From Siphlonurus alternatus (lineage: Eukaryota > Arthropoda > Insecta > Ephemeroptera > Siphlonuridae), in assembly GCA_949825025.1 (NCBI GenBank), contig OX463779.1:35660203-35724202 (forward strand): DNA of 64,000 nucleotides, given 5' to 3'. The translations under genes and the position numbers were made by a program. The notes under the pieces were generated by a model. It was given only the letters and a program-made list of their open reading frames with translations, ran no database searches and was not told the DNA's origin. Below, in pieces: positions 13,901 to 27,121 of the stretch; position 1 is the stretch's first letter, and every line of letters starts with the position of its first letter.

Positions 13901-14339
13901 AAAAGTGCTGTGTTGAGGCTCCTGTAATATATGCAGCCAGAGGCGCTTAAATGCTAAACAAATTGCCTACATATCCCCATTTTAGTAAACATCAGAATTT
14001 CATTGTTTTGTTTCTTTCTTTGTGCTACTTCTAAAGTTTTTTTTTTAAAATATGGAAATATGTTTATAATGCAAATTATAAATTTAAAAACTGGTTATGC
14101 ATCTTCCTTTGTTTGGGATATTATCATATGAAATATCATTATAATATTATATACTTAAGTAGTTTTTGAGTACACAAATTTAATTTATTTTTACATTATT
14201 AAATTTCAAAACAATCATAAGATATTCAAGGAGATTTTTTTATGTAGATAAGCAACTTATTTTATATGTAGGTTTGAAAAAAAGTCCTTAAAACGTAAAA
14301 GTAAACTCTCGCAGAATGAACTAAAAAGCCTGACTGATC

Positions 14340-14575
14340 GACAGTAATAGTAAAATAATAATAATAGGAGAGGACCTGCCCCCGAAAGGCTGTGTGATGG
14401 GCTATTTGCGGGTGGACCCGGGAAGCCCTCATTGACTGCAGCTGAGTAGGAGACGCTGGATCGTAACATCACCAACAGGATCAGCGGGCGCCTTCATCTT
14501 GGTCCAATTGGGCCCGGTGCTGGCGCTTAACCACCCCAACTAGGTTGGGACTTAAAACAACCATAATAATAAGAA
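14340..14575 (-). mobile_element. GC-rich retroelement 3' end with (TTA)n tail
   Basis: About 200 bp much GC-richer than its surroundings. On the minus strand it ends GGGGGCAGGTCCTCTCCTAT followed by TTATTATTATT. It resembles a LINE or SINE 3' end; both flanks are AAT-rich. Open frames here have no family match. Confidence 0.45.
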
Positions 14576-14630
14576 GAAATAATAATAAAATGTATTGGAC
14601 CTACTTTAAAATAAAATTTAACACACATTG

Positions 14631-15589
14631 AGAAATTTGCATGCGTGAATCTGATTGACTTAATCGAAAGAGGGGGCTGAGAAATACATGTGTGAATTTT
14701 ATGCGAATTTTTTGAGCACTGCAAGTATGCTCAAATGCATATTTAAAAGATGCACTTTACCTGGAGGCGATGGCGCATCGCCAGTGACGTCATCGCTATG
14801 TCAGGTTCGGTTCACTATAGATATGCATACCTGTACGCACCTGCATAACAGGTAGCCAATCAAAAACAATCTAGCCAAAATTCAAAATTTCAAATGCCTA
14901 GCTTATGAGTTTTAAAACTTAAAAAATGCACATTATTCCATATACGCGTACTGTAAAAACACACTGGGAGATAAGTAATATTACAAACGTATCTTTCATC
15001 ATATTTAAATAATAGAAATTGTTTCGCAAATAGTTTCATTTAATTGAAGAGAAGATGCAATCGATGCAATATCAAGTCCTGCCACCAACTTTTCTGTTTA
15101 AATTATTGGCGCGTCATGCAGCAATCAGCCAATAAAAATGTGTAAATTTATCATACTGGACTCCGTATCTGCTGATTATCTATTGAATTATTTTATTAAA
15201 CCTAAAACTGAGCCTCTTTTCTTATCTACGAAGATAGTAGAATGCCGTAGGATTCAATATTTAAATTTATTAAGACCCTTGAATCATAATTTATCAATGT
15301 CTTTTCAACCCCCTGTTTGCTGCTGCTGAAACCAGTAACGGAAGGATTGAAAAATAAATACAGTTTTAATTTCAACTTTTCCAACACGCCTATATGTGGT
15401 CGAGTGGAAAAGCACTCGCCTTCCATGCAAGAGGTGAAGGGTTCAAATCTCCTCCGGTTTAGTTTACATTTTTAGTAGCACGAAGAAGTTTATTTCATAT
15501 TTTTAACTCAAACGGGGTAAAATAGTTTTGTTTATAATTTTATTAATTTTTCTATCATTGAATGAAACGCTTTTTTTGTTTGGTTTTTG

Positions 15590-15623
<34 letters not shown>

Positions 15624-16500
15624 AAAGTTTTTGTAAGTGCGTATTTTTATGAAAAAGTGTGACTTATAATAGTATAACATGATTATATTGTAAGAAAAAA
15701 TAAGATTATTTTACCCCATACGTTTGAATTAATTCTTCGTGCTACTAAAAATGTAAAATGAACCAGAGGAAATTTGAACTCTTCACCTCTTGCATGGAAG
15801 GCGAGTGCTTTTCCACTCGAAAAGCAGGCGTGATAGAAATGTTGAAATTAAAACTGTATTTATTTTTCAATCCTTCCGTTTCTGGTTTCAGCAGCAGCAA
15901 ACAGGGGGTTGAAAAGACATTGATAAATTATGATTCAAGGGTCTTAATAAAGTTAAATATTGAATCCTACGGCATCCTACTATCTTCGTAGATAAGAAAA
16001 GAGGCTCAGTTTTAGGTTTAATAAAATAATTCAATAGATAATCAGCAGATACGGAAGGAGTCCAGTATGATAAATTTACACATTTTTATTGGCTGATTGC
16101 TGCATGACGCGCCAATAATTTAAACAGAAAAGTTGGTGGCAGGACTTGATATTGCATCGATTGCATCTTCTCTTCAATTAAATGAAAGTATTTGCGAAAC
16201 AATTTCTATTATTTAAATATGATGAAAGGTACGTTTGTAATATTACTTATCTCCCAGTCCCAGTGCATAACAGGGCTACCTGTTATGCAGGTGCGTACAG
16301 GTATGCATATCTATAGTGAACCGAACCTGACATAGCGATGACGTCACTGGCGATGCGCCATCGCCTCCAGGTAAAGTGCATCTTTTAAATATGCATTTGA
16401 GCATACTTGCAGTGCTCAAAAAATTCGCATAAAATTCACACATGTATTTCTCAGCCCCCTCTTTTGATTAAGCCAATCAGATTCACGCATGGAAATTCCT
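14631..16500. repeat. 1.87-kb palindrome (arms about 0.8-0.9 kb)
   Basis: The left arm (14631 to about 15527) and right arm (about 15706-16500) are inverted copies. Both contain TGCGTGAATCTGATTG, the TGACGTCA sites at 14785 and 16339, and GTACGCACCTGCATAACAGG. The loop carries a poly(T) run at 15593-15621. Near-identical open frames on opposite strands (15226-15426 minus, 15758-15991 plus) are simply the same arm translated. It may be a large foldback transposon; no transposase is seen. Confidence 0.88.
15390..15460 (+). other. tRNA-like segment (pol III A and B boxes) in the palindrome arm
   Basis: TGGTCGAGTGG at 15397-15407 fits an A box and GGTTCAAATCT at 15440-15450 fits a B box at tRNA-like spacing. 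A T-stem can be drawn but the acceptor stem does not pair, so this is a tRNA pseudogene or SINE head rather than a working tRNA. A decayed inverted copy lies in the other arm near 15765-15830. Confidence 0.5.
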
Positions 16501-17980
16501 CATTATAGAGATTTTGTAAACCTTTATAGCTTTATAGGTTGCAGATCTGTGTTTTACCCATTAAAATTGAAATAAACTTACAATTTGAGTCCTCGTTCTT
16601 TGCGCAATAAAAATAATAATACTAAATCGTAATGACTTGTTTATTTTAGAGCAAATACATATAAAGAAAATTAACTTTTATCATCACAGTACTATAAAAA
16701 CTAAAAATATACTTTAAAATTATATTTTAAGTGTTAATGTTCAATTTATTACTTAATTATTTTATAATTGGATTAAATTAATTTTCTTTACTATGTTATA
16801 CACAATGTGGAAGAGAATTTAATGGAAAAAAAAAATAAAAAAAAGTTTTCTTGACTGTTGTTTACGTTTTATACAAGCTTACAAAATGCTTTGTTACTTG
16901 CTTGGTATCTCCCGTGAGACGTTGTAAACGAAATGCCAGTGTGTTCCTTAGAGGCACAGCCACTTCGCTACGTACACATTGCGCTGCAGCTTGGATCACC
17001 AGCTACCCTTTTCAGACATCGTGACACGTTGCCAGTCGAGGAGAAAAAAATTACTGCAGACACTCCCACCTGACACCTTACTCTCATAGCAATATCAAAA
17101 GTTGTCTGGATAACAATAACAATAAAAACATTTTATTTACCATTTTTATTATATCTTTTATTTTTCTTATTTATTTTTTTAATATATTTGTTAATTTTTA
17201 TTATTTTTAAACTTTCCATTTACTTGTTTATCATACCATATTTCCCTCATAACAGTTGTTATATAAGCGATAGTAACATAATCCTATATAGAACAAAGCG
17301 CAACAAATGAGTTACATATTTTACGCATAGAAACCCTTTTAATAATTTAATAACAATGACTTTAATAACAAGAATGTAATAATATAGCACGTGTACAACA
17401 CAGCTCAGTCAAAATATTACACAGTGACTAAGCAAATAAGCATTTAACTTGGAAAAAAAATGAACAATTTAAAAATCTACATTTAGAGGTAAATTTTTCC
17501 ACAAATGACAAACTCTTCTGTAAAAGGAATTAAGATGAGCCTCTGCAACCTCTCAAATTAATTTCTGTACTTCTTTAACATTTTATAAATATTTGAAGTT
17601 CACTAACTCATACACTTTGAAGTATCTCATTAAATTTTTACATGAAAAAGAATTTCATAAGATTTAAAATTATTTTTATTTATTACAGATTCTTGAAAAT
17701 GTAATTTATACATGGAAAAATTTAATATGAAAAAGCATAGTTAGAAGGTTATTTACTTAAAAAATGAAAACAACATTTTATTATATGCAAACAAAATTTT
17801 ACATTTTTAGAGCATCTGCTTTTTGTTGACTTCATAGGAAGAAAAGAACAAACAATTTTATAAAGTAAATATCAAGTTTTGACATCTTTCTGAAGTAAAA
17901 AGGCTTCATTTTAAGATTTGTTCACATATGATATTAAAAACACTACAGAAAAAATAAAATATCATAATAAAATAAATTTT

Positions 17981-17982
<2 letters not shown>

Positions 17983-18031
<49 letters not shown>
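17983..18031. repeat. (TA)n microsatellite
   Basis: An uninterrupted TA dinucleotide tract of about 49 bp in intron 1. Confidence 0.95.
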
Positions 18032-18033
<2 letters not shown>

Positions 18034-19462
18034 CTACTCAATTTCCATAAGTTACATAATAATTTTCCCAACTCTATGAAAAGTGATTGAATTGTGTATT
18101 TTAAAAAGAAGATTAACTGCCTAAATTAATGTGAATGAAGACTATAAAGTGTACGATTATACTAAATAAATATTTTTTATGTATTTTTCTTGGCATCTCT
18201 TTTAAAGACGAATAAAATTTTGGAATTTTGAAAATATTGTTATACTTTTTTTTATAAACCATTTTATTAAATAAAAGAGAAACTGAAAAAGCTATTTCTA
18301 AATTATACAAGTTTGTTTTTTCAGTAGTGGTGATTATTTTATACAGATGATAACAAGGTTATATTATAATTTAGGAATTGTTCCATATGCATCAAGTTAA
18401 CGTACTTGATAAAATATAATTCTTGCTATCTCACATTCTCGTTTAGAATGTTCTATATACACTTGACATTCACAGCAGCAGCTAAAGGCGATCTCGCATG
18501 ACTGCGCTCGTCTCGATTCTAACAAAGGAGGATGCACGTGTTGCCCTAGTAAGAAACTACTATAGTAAAATTAATACAAAGTTACCACCGGAAGTGCTTT
18601 AAATATCTTTGTAATCTAAATCTGATATTTTGCATACATGAATATATTAATTGTCTGATTGTATTTCCTACCCAGTGTGCACTATCTGTAATGAATTACC
18701 GTACCGTTATGTCCAAGACGTTCATAAATAAAGTGCAGAAAAGTTAAGGAGTTTATTAAAAAAATTTAATATTTTAAAGTTTAAAATGAATGTGTTTATA
18801 GGAGATTATTTCTTATGGTTTTGATAGAAATATGAGTGTAGCAAAGGCGTTGTTTGTGATTGTGTGATGCAAGCAAACTTGTCGTAAGTAATTCTTATAA
18901 TACCGTGGCATGAGAAAACTGTCGAGAAAAGGAAGAAAAAAAAACTGTCGTAAAAATAAAATACACTCGTACTTTTTCTTTTATTTATTTATAATTATGA
19001 TAAGTGCTTTCTTTTCCGTCTAAGGTTATATCTACATAATACAAACAACGAATTATATATAATATTACAAATAAATAACTTTTCATATTGTTAAAAATAT
19101 AAAGATAAAAATGTTTTATTAAAACATTTCTATAGAGATAAAAAAGACCAAAAGCATAAAATTTAATTTGAAAACCCTTGACAGGTAGTTTTTAAAGATG
19201 TAAACAAAAGTTATTAGAATCTCTAGAGACAAATTTTGTCATATTTTTTATGTTATCTTTCTTTATAAAAATGTAAGCATACTACCTGAACAAAAGATGT
19301 CTTAAAATTTGCAATTGTATAGATATTATAATAATTTTATCAGAAGTTGGCTGAATCACAAATTTATAACATAAAATAAGTTCTAAACTTTAATATCTTA
19401 AGGTGTATATATTATAAAAATGGAAATTATTTCTTTAGATTAAATTATAATCTTCATAATTT

Positions 19463-20003
19463 AGGGTGGATTTTCATGAGCGACAACGGCGATGCGGCGC
19501 GATTTCAACGTAAAAACCGTGAAATCCTATGCTGCGAGCGAATTTTCCGGATATCGCGTTAATTACGGATATTTTCTTTTAATCGCCAAATATGACCGCC
19601 AATGGAGTATCGACCTCAGTTTTTTTTTATTGCAGAAATGGATAGAGGGGGTCAAAGCTATGCTACCCTGATTTTTTTCAGATTTTTTTTGAGACCGGGA
19701 ACTATTTTTAAAAAATTATTGAAAGTCCTTTTTGTGACGTCACGAGGCGGCAAGTCCTATCTTTTTCTTAAAGAGCGGCGTCTCATGACGTCACGAAAAG
19801 GACTTTCAATAATTGTTTAAAAATACTAAAATACTTCCCGGTCTCAAAACAATCTGAAAAAAATCAGGGTAGCATAACTTTGCACCCTCTATCCATTTCT
19901 GCAACAAAAAAAATTGAGGTCGATACTCCATTGATGTATTACACCAAGTACGTATTATTCGCGTCGCGTCGCAGGCTGAAAATCGCTTATGTAAATCCAC
20001 CTA
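19463..20003. mobile_element. MITE family C, copy 1, split by a family B insertion
   Basis: The ends are GGGTGGATTTTCATGAGCGA and TCGCTTATGTAAATCCACC. Internal blocks GATGCGGCGCGATTT and GTGAAATCCTATGC match the unbroken copy at 62767-62990. It is interrupted at 19602-19931 by a family B MITE, so family C is older here. Confidence 0.82.
19602..19931. mobile_element. MITE family B, copy 1 (nested)
   Basis: A 330-bp foldback with ends ATGGAGTATCGACCTCA and inverse. Arms of about 140 bp include GAAATGGATAGAGGG, CTGATTTTTTTCAGATT and TGACGTCA sites at 19735 and 19786. It is inserted inside the repeat at 19463-20003. Open frames across it are products of the palindrome, not genes. Confidence 0.88.
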
Positions 20004-20803
20004 TTTAACAAAAGTGGGTGAAATTCTCGAAGAAGTTATACAGAAAGTAGTTTCTCACTAGCCGCGGTCTTAATACACTGTCATTAATTTAGGCTGATAT
20101 TAAACATGGTTAGCGGAGAAACCGGGATATCTTCTTCCAGGAATTGCTTCTATTAATTATAACTATTTATTTTGCATTTCATCATAAATTTCATATAAAT
20201 GAACTTTGCTATTATTTTTGACATGAGGGAGTATAATTATTCTTATTGCAATAATTTAACAAAAACATACCGAAGTAGTTCTATGAATTACAAGTATTAT
20301 TTCATAATTAATATACAAAGGAGAAGGCAAAACATTATGAAATTCACCTTTAATAATATTGTTACTTCATTAATGCATATTGAATAAATAATTCATTAGT
20401 GCTTGGGTGCATGGCTAATTAAGGCCTATTCTCAAAAACGTAACAAGAATTAATTAATAATTCATTACGATTTCATAAGATAAGTTTCTCAAGTCATGTC
20501 GTTCCAGATCATGGTATAAAAACTGTTGGAAGTGATTTTTATCATAAAAAAACGTTATTTTGTTAGACAATATTGCGCTGAAAAATAAAAAAAAAAATGA
20601 TCATTATCGCTCACAAAATTAAAATAACTGATAATGGAACATTGATAACGTTTTTTATTTCAACAGAGAAATAATAATAGCTTTCATCTGGGGAGTTATT
20701 TCTGAATTATCCTTGTTTGTATTATAAAAGCAGGCTATAAATAGTTTACGTCGACTCGACCAATTTTTACATGTGATCCTCTCCAAATATAAACACAATA
20801 ATG

Positions 20804-20805
<2 letters not shown>

Positions 20806-20849
<44 letters not shown>

Positions 20850-20970
20850 GTATATATACGTATATATATTATCTACATAATATATATGTTAAATAAGATT
20901 TAAGAGCTTGCGAGAGCTCTGCAAGTGAGGTTAATATATATATATAAATATATATATATGTATATATTAT
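20806..20970. repeat. (TA)n-rich tract
   Basis: TA repeats broken by CG at two points and by a short unique stretch (20895-20932) that contains GAGCTTGCGAGAGCTC. Confidence 0.85.
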
Positions 20971-21609
20971 AATGTATTTATAGGTATAATATATAAGTAT
21001 AATTTATATAAAAATGCAAAGATGCATTCAAATACTGCGTTTTGATTGGTCCGTGAAATCTGAGTTGGGGGGGGGGGGGGGGCGGGAGCCAGGAAAGTTT
21101 GCGTAGTGTTATCTTTTAACCCACCGCGTACAGTACATATATTTTTCCACACGGAAGTTCTTTGGTTCAAATGCTCTTGGGCCCACCGTAAGCATGAAAA
21201 TTTTCTATCGTATTTAAAGATCCAAACATAAAAAATTATACTGTTTTGTTTTCAGGTTTTTCTTACTACACATCTATTAAATTTGTTATTGTTTTTTAAA
21301 TGCCTCTGATTGACACGCTAATTTTAAAGAAAACTTGGACGTGACTTCTTGTAAGCTAGGCTTTTAATGTTAAAAAAATTAAAACTTTAAGATAATTTTT
21401 GAAATAAATTAAAATTATCCTCGTAACCTTTCGAGAATCAAAAACTTTATAATTTTCTTTGAAATTTAGTTAATAATGTTAATATAATAATATAGATAAT
21501 AAAATTCAATGATTGTTCAAAACGTAAATGGAAAACCCTCATGAATAAAATGTTTGTTTTACATAATTATGTGGGTAGAGGACCTCGAGTTTTGTATAAT
21601 ATATATATG

Positions 21610-22170
21610 TTATATATTGTCAATTTTTTCTGAATTTTTTAAACCCCTCTAACACCCTTAAAATTGAAGGGAGATTGCTATGATGATCTTTCCCTATGCT
21701 TGCGTATTAAATATTTGTAAGGCTATGACGTTACAGCGTTTTGTATCACGATTTTAAAGGAGGGGAACCGCTTCAGCTTTTATATTTTTAATGTTTTATA
21801 AATAATGTCAAACTTACTTGTGCGCCAAAAAAATAGTCACCACCCTCCTCCTTCTACCAGTACAGCAGTTGACATTTAAAAAGCGCGCCGAAGAAAATTG
21901 GGGCATATGACGTCAAGATCAACGATTGGTTGCGCTTGACCTATCATGGCGCTTTACGTCACAAGCCCCAATTTTCTTTGGCGCACTTTTTGAAAATCAA
22001 CTGCTGAAATGGTGGAAGGAGGAGGGTGGTGACTATTTTTTTGGTGCACAAGTAAGTTTGACATTATTTATAAAACATTAAAAATATAAAAGCTGAAGCG
22101 GTTCCCCTCCTTTAAGGGTGTTATAGAGGGTTCGAAAAAATATGAAAATTTTGACAATGTATACAAATTG
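21610..22170. repeat. Foldback element with an interrupted left arm
   Basis: The long inverted arms run from about 21752-21905 and 21960-22115. They share AAAGGAGGGGAACCGCTTC, CACCACCCTCCTCCTTC and AAAATTGGGGC. The outer part AACCCCTCTAACACCCTTAA is found at 21640-21664 on the left but joins directly at 22110-22135 on the right, so about 90 bp lie extra in the left arm. A TGACGTCA is at 21908. Confidence 0.78.
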
Positions 22171-23236
22171 TCCAAATATAATAATATTTTTTATTTTTAT
22201 AATATTTGGATATAACTCTATCCAAATATGCAATAAAAAATCATGAAAATTGTCCATTGATAACAACAAAATAAATATATTGTTTCATTAAAATACTTTT
22301 TTGTGAATTTAAATGCAAAATTTAAAAACATGTATATATTGCATTACCATATTTATCTTAGTTCATACAGATCATTATTATTAATGTACTATTATTGTTT
22401 GAAGAATATACAGTAAATAAAGGAAAATTCAAACAAATTAATTCTAAGTTTTATTTTATTTGCACGTGATACAAAAGGAACGTTGAATTGATACATTTCT
22501 CCTTTAGTATGAAGCTCTTTGTGAAGCGATGAATCGATTAGTGCCACACGTCTTGCGAATCAGAGAGCGCGACGATAAAGACCTTTTACTGTGTTAGGAA
22601 GAAGTACAGGCTTAAATTTCTATTGGAATTTGATACGCCATGACTCCCATTGTGTCACAAGTATTACTCGTTAAGAAAATTGATGATTCTTTTGTTAGAA
22701 AAAAATTTATCACTTGGAGTTTTGAATTTTATTAGGGAAAAAATTATAAGCTTTTGTTGACTATTTTTTTATCTCTTTAAATTAATTAACTTTTAATAAT
22801 TTAAAATTAATATTTCTGTAATTAATTATAGTGCTGTACAATTCACTATAATTATATACAATCTTAATTTTTTATATATAAATATATTATATTAATTGGG
22901 AAAAAATTTTGTGCGATAGTAATCCATTCCATCATCCATATATTAAAATTGGAAGCCCGTGGGAAGGAATTCAGTAGTATATGTTGAGGGAGCTCTTCTA
23001 TATCTCGGGTGAAAAACCGTATTCAATTCTTTACATTTGTGAAGAATGACAAGACACTTAGCAGTGGCATTGGAGCTTAAGGTTCATTATTTATAAAGTT
23101 AATCTTTTCTAAAATTGTGTAAGACTCTTTTCTTACGTATTTAATTAATTTATCTGTTCCTAAAGGTGGAGGAAAATTCTTAACTGAGACTCGTAAATAC
23201 TGCTAATACTTAGAGTTTATTGTCTATTTACTACAG

Positions 23237-23307
23237 GTGTATGCAGCGGCCTGCGTGGCCACCGCGCAAGACGCTCACGCGCCCGCGGCTAGCACCCGAG
23301 TGATCAA
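23237..23307 (+). other. Candidate cryptic or alternative exon in intron 1
   Basis: A GC-rich 71-bp segment with an acceptor-like TTTACTACAG before it and CAA|GTAACG after it, 1.2 kb ahead of exon 2. One frame is open to a stop at the donor (VYAAACVATAQDAHAPAAS and so on). Spliced after exon 1 it would give an in-frame TAG, so it cannot be a normal cassette exon; it might be a poison exon, an alternative first exon, or chance. Confidence 0.25.
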
Positions 23308-23996
23308 GTAACGTCATCCGGTTCTCTCGCCTTATGCACAAAGTGCTGACATGTGGTTCTCATGCCGTGTACAATACGGATCATGGAAATTATCAACCTG
23401 CACGTACTATCTGCTGGGAAGGGAACCTTACAATTGGATAACGTCTTATGATTTTGACAATGTGGCCATTCATTTTAAGATAAAAGTTAATTTCCCAAGT
23501 GAGACTTATTTTTTTACGAACGTTGTATTGAGGGATTGAAACAACAATATTATAAAACTGATACCTTCCGGGGAATATGAAATGTTGTACTAAAAATATA
23601 TATATTTTTTTATTTATTGCACTGATATTGTAAAAGTATACTTGCATATATTTACTTTTATATATTTACAATACATATCAGCGTCTGCATTTCAAAAAAT
23701 ATATTTTCATGTATTTTTTTTAGTTTATTTATAATCGATAACTGCAAAGCTTGGAAAATGTCATTAAATTATTCTCATGGATCACTTGTCGTATTGAGAA
23801 TAATTAACCGAACCAGTAAAAAATTATTATAAGTTTTAGTTCAAAATAATAATGTACAGAACACTCGCCGCCTTGGACAATTTCCATCCGAGACATTATC
23901 AATTATACTGCGTGAGGAAAATGCAATTAACAAAATGGTAATTAGCAAGGCAAATGGAATTTTTTTCAAGGTGATGAATATACAGTCGTCACCTCG

Positions 23997-24089
23997 GAAA
24001 ATTTCCCTTTGCGGCCTTGTTAATCACCATGCCCTGTGAGAATGACACAGGGCATGGTGATTAACAAGGCTGTACGTGGGAAATTTCCA
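23997..24089. repeat. Hairpin-forming inverted repeat upstream of exon 2
   Basis: GGCCTTGTTAATCACCATGC and its inverse GCATGGTGATTAACAAGGC, plus outer GGAAAATTTCCC and GGGAAATTTCC, form a hairpin of about 40-bp arms with an 8-nt loop, 400 bp before exon 2. Confidence 0.75.
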
Positions 24090-24484
24090 TTATAATTATT
24101 TCTGACGTGCTAGTGCAGGATACTAAATCATAATAAATTGTTACCTTTACTTCAGTTCTAATATTATAAAACCAGTCAAAGTAGTTTGAGAGCCTACTGT
24201 TACAAATAAATTTGTTAAATTAAATACATATAGAAGTAGTATTCTGATTGTGAAGGATATGAAAACTTAACGAGAAAGTTGTGACAATATTGCATGCTTT
24301 TTTTTTTTTATTAATATTTATTCATTATATTTGTAAATACAGATTTGGTTTTTAAACAAGTTTAAGTTTAGACCACTTTGAGAAGAGAGAAACAATTAAA
24401 AAAATTACATTTGGTATAGCAAAAATATCAATACAATTTTTTTTTGCATTATTAATTAAAGACAATTATTTATTATTGTTGCAG

Positions 24485-24668
24485 TGCCGGACCACGTGCG
24501 ACCACGTGTGTGCAGCTTGCCGGAGAAGCCGTACAACCCACGTGCCGGGGACGATATCTACCGTCTCCGGACCTTCAGCATCACCAACAAAGGCGTCATC
24601 AACTGTGGAGACTCGTTTATCTCGCGAAGATCCAAGTCCAACACGAGCGTCAACTCCACCGCAAGCAG
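24485..24668 (+). CDS. Rgk: RGK-family GTPase, coding exon 2
   Basis: This exon encodes residues 117-177 and two bases of codon 178. It completes the split valine (G|TG) from exon 1 and then reads PDHVRPRVCSLPEKPY and RLRTFSITNKGVIN. That block precedes the G domain in insect Rgk proteins as I remember them. It ends in the Ser/Arg-rich SRRSKSNTSVNSTAS. RTFS and RRSKS are likely phosphorylation sites (inferred from motif only). The acceptor is a T-rich tract plus TTGTTGCAG and the donor is CAG|GTAAAT. The exon is clearly GC-richer than the surrounding intron. The other two frames of this stretch are also open but have no family resemblance. Confidence 0.9.
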
Positions 24669-24734
24669 GTAAATTATTGTCGTCTCTTGACTACAACATA
24701 ACATAGAAATACTTCTTTTGATTCGCTTTAATGT

Positions 24735-24833
24735 TAAAGTGGTTTTCTGGGGAGAGTGGTTGCGAGGAAATCGCTTTGCTCTTGAAATGCACTATGAGTT
24801 TTTCTAATAAAAGCCTTTTGAATTGAATTGAAA
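24735..24833 (+). mobile_element. LINE 3' end fragment in intron 2
   Basis: GTGGTTGCGAGGAAATCGC, then TTTCTAATAAAAGCC, then TTTTGAATTGAATTGAA. AATAAA followed by GAATT units resembles a non-LTR retrotransposon 3' end. It lies only 70 bp after exon 2. Confidence 0.5.
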
Positions 24834-25805
24834 AAATAATTGATTGGCATCATCCTACGACGTATCAACCCACAGCACTTAGTTGCTAAAACAGTTGCAT
24901 ACCTTACAGGATTATACAATAAAAATGGCAGCTTTTGTTTTCTGAAGTTTTATAAAGTACGATTTTAATGACCGTGTGAAGTGCATTTATTACCATATGA
25001 TATTAATTAAACAATATTATAACAAGTTCAATCTTGATACAAAACCTTGTTCTAACAATATTTTTTACCAAAAGGTTAAAACATGAAAAATTAACCGTAC
25101 AGAGTATATTAAAATATGGTTTTCTGTTGGGATTAAATTATACACGAAATTATGATTTTTACTACTTCGCGTCTAGCTGGAATTTTATAAACCTATACTT
25201 TCTATGAAAAGCAGACGAGTCAATATGCAGTTTTCACACAATACAAATTGCAGCAGAGTGCAGTTTTATTATATATCTCGGTCAAACTACTGGTGCTGTC
25301 GTAAGCCCAACGAACCTTTGAGGGTGACCCGTTCAATGCAGCACGCTGCTGCTCGTCAAAAGGTATAGAAAACTTTGTGGAAGTAAAATCAAGCTCTCTT
25401 TTTATCTCCATTCACCGCACTTACGGTTTCTCTAGTCAATGGCTTCATGAAAGGACGGCAGGCTTTCTTTGACTCAATCAAATGTAAAGTTTATTTAACA
25501 AAATATTCACTGTAAAGATTTATAATATTTTTGATATTTTAATTTAATAAAAATAATTACGTTAAAGTTACATAGTTATCTGTGTACTTATCACAAAGAA
25601 GAAGGGCTATTAAAAAGATTGTGCTTGATTTTCTTAAATAATAATTCAGCAATTCTTTTAAGTAGTGCATATGGTTTTTCCTTTCAAGAAAATTTATTCT
25701 TGACACAAACAAGACAGTTGAAGTTTTCGCATAAAAAAACAATCGTTTGCAATAAATAAAAAAAATCTTATCATGTAGTGCCTGGATGCTAAACAGTGTT
25801 TAAAA

Positions 25806-26125
25806 AATGGAGTATCAACCTCATTTTTTTTTATTTCAGAAATGGATAGAGGGTGAAAAGTTCTACTACCCTGATTTTTTTCAGATTTTTTAGAACCCGG
25901 GAAGTATTTTTAAACAATTATTGAAAGTCCTTTTTGTGACGTCACGCGGCGTTAACTCCTATCCTTTCCTTAAGGAGCGGCGTCTCGTGACGTCACAAAA
26001 ATAACTTTCAATAATTTTTTAAAAATAGTTCCCGGGCTCTAAAAAATCTGAAAAAAATCAGAGTACCATAACTTTGCACCCTCTATCCATTTCTGCAGTA
26101 AAAAAAATTGAGGTCGATATTCCAT
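25806..26125. mobile_element. MITE family B, copy 2
   Basis: Same family as 19602-19931: ATGGAGTATCAACCTCA on the left, TTGAGGTCGATATTCCAT on the right, TGACGTCA at 25937 and 25988. Confidence 0.87.
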
Positions 26126-27041
26126 AACAATTTTTTATATATTTTTATTAAATTATTTTTCATGCCTTTAAAATCCAAATTTTATATAATTTCCCAATTT
26201 CTGGTTGCAGGAAAAAATGTGAGTTTTTTGCTATTTTCTCTCTTTATGTTTATGAATGCAATAAATAATAATAAAGTGCAGATTATTCGCTAATAAAAAT
26301 TAATGCATTTTTTTATGTTGTTATTTTGCTATAAATACTAAAAAAAATATTAATTTTGTATTCAACCTTAAATCAAAATTTTATAATAATAGGGTGAAAT
26401 TATTCAGCTTAATAATGTATTACACTTCACAAAACCAAAACTTAACAGACGAGAAGACTCAATATTAATGCTTTAAATACAACCATGCATCAGTAAACAA
26501 AAGTTATGTTGTAAAATTTAATATAATCCTGATAGAGAATTTGAAATTATTTCACATTTATTTAAAACAAATAATGTAATACCTCATATCAAGCAATTTT
26601 CTACGTGAGCACATAATAAAGACAAATTTAATTCAGTGGTTTTACAATTCCTCCCTTTAGAATTTGTCTCTCTTTGTATTTTAACGTTGTCTTGGAAATA
26701 ATAATGTATTAAAATCAGTAAAGAGGAAAATTTTATTATTTTAAGTTATAAAATTAAAAGATATTAAATTTAATTTAAGAAGTTTGAATGATGTTGTACG
26801 AGTAATAATAAAAAAATAAAATATTATTGTTGATGTGTTTGATCATAAAAAAATAATACTAAAAGCTATTTCAGAGTGCTATAAAAACAAACCTATGATA
26901 AATCCTATTCTAGGAAGGTCCCAAGTGCTTTCTCTTCAAACTCTTGACTTGGGCAAGGCGAGTAGGAAAAGTTATCTGGAATTGCCACTTCCAGCTAATT
27001 CGTTTGCGTCATTACCCGCATTCCCTTCGAAAAACTCCCCC

Positions 27042-27045
<4 letters not shown>

Positions 27046-27119
<74 letters not shown>
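27046..27119. repeat. (TC)n microsatellite
   Basis: A pure dinucleotide tract in intron 2. Translated frames rich in Ser and Leu across it are not genes. Confidence 0.95.

Positions 27120-27121
<2 letters not shown>

Noticed and set aside
14257..14475. 72-residue minus-strand ORF in the GC-rich patch
   Set aside because: No domain, signal or splice context; the patch looks like a retroelement end.
15390..15460. Functional tRNA gene
   Set aside because: A and B boxes are present but the acceptor stem does not pair, and the segment is part of a duplicated palindrome.
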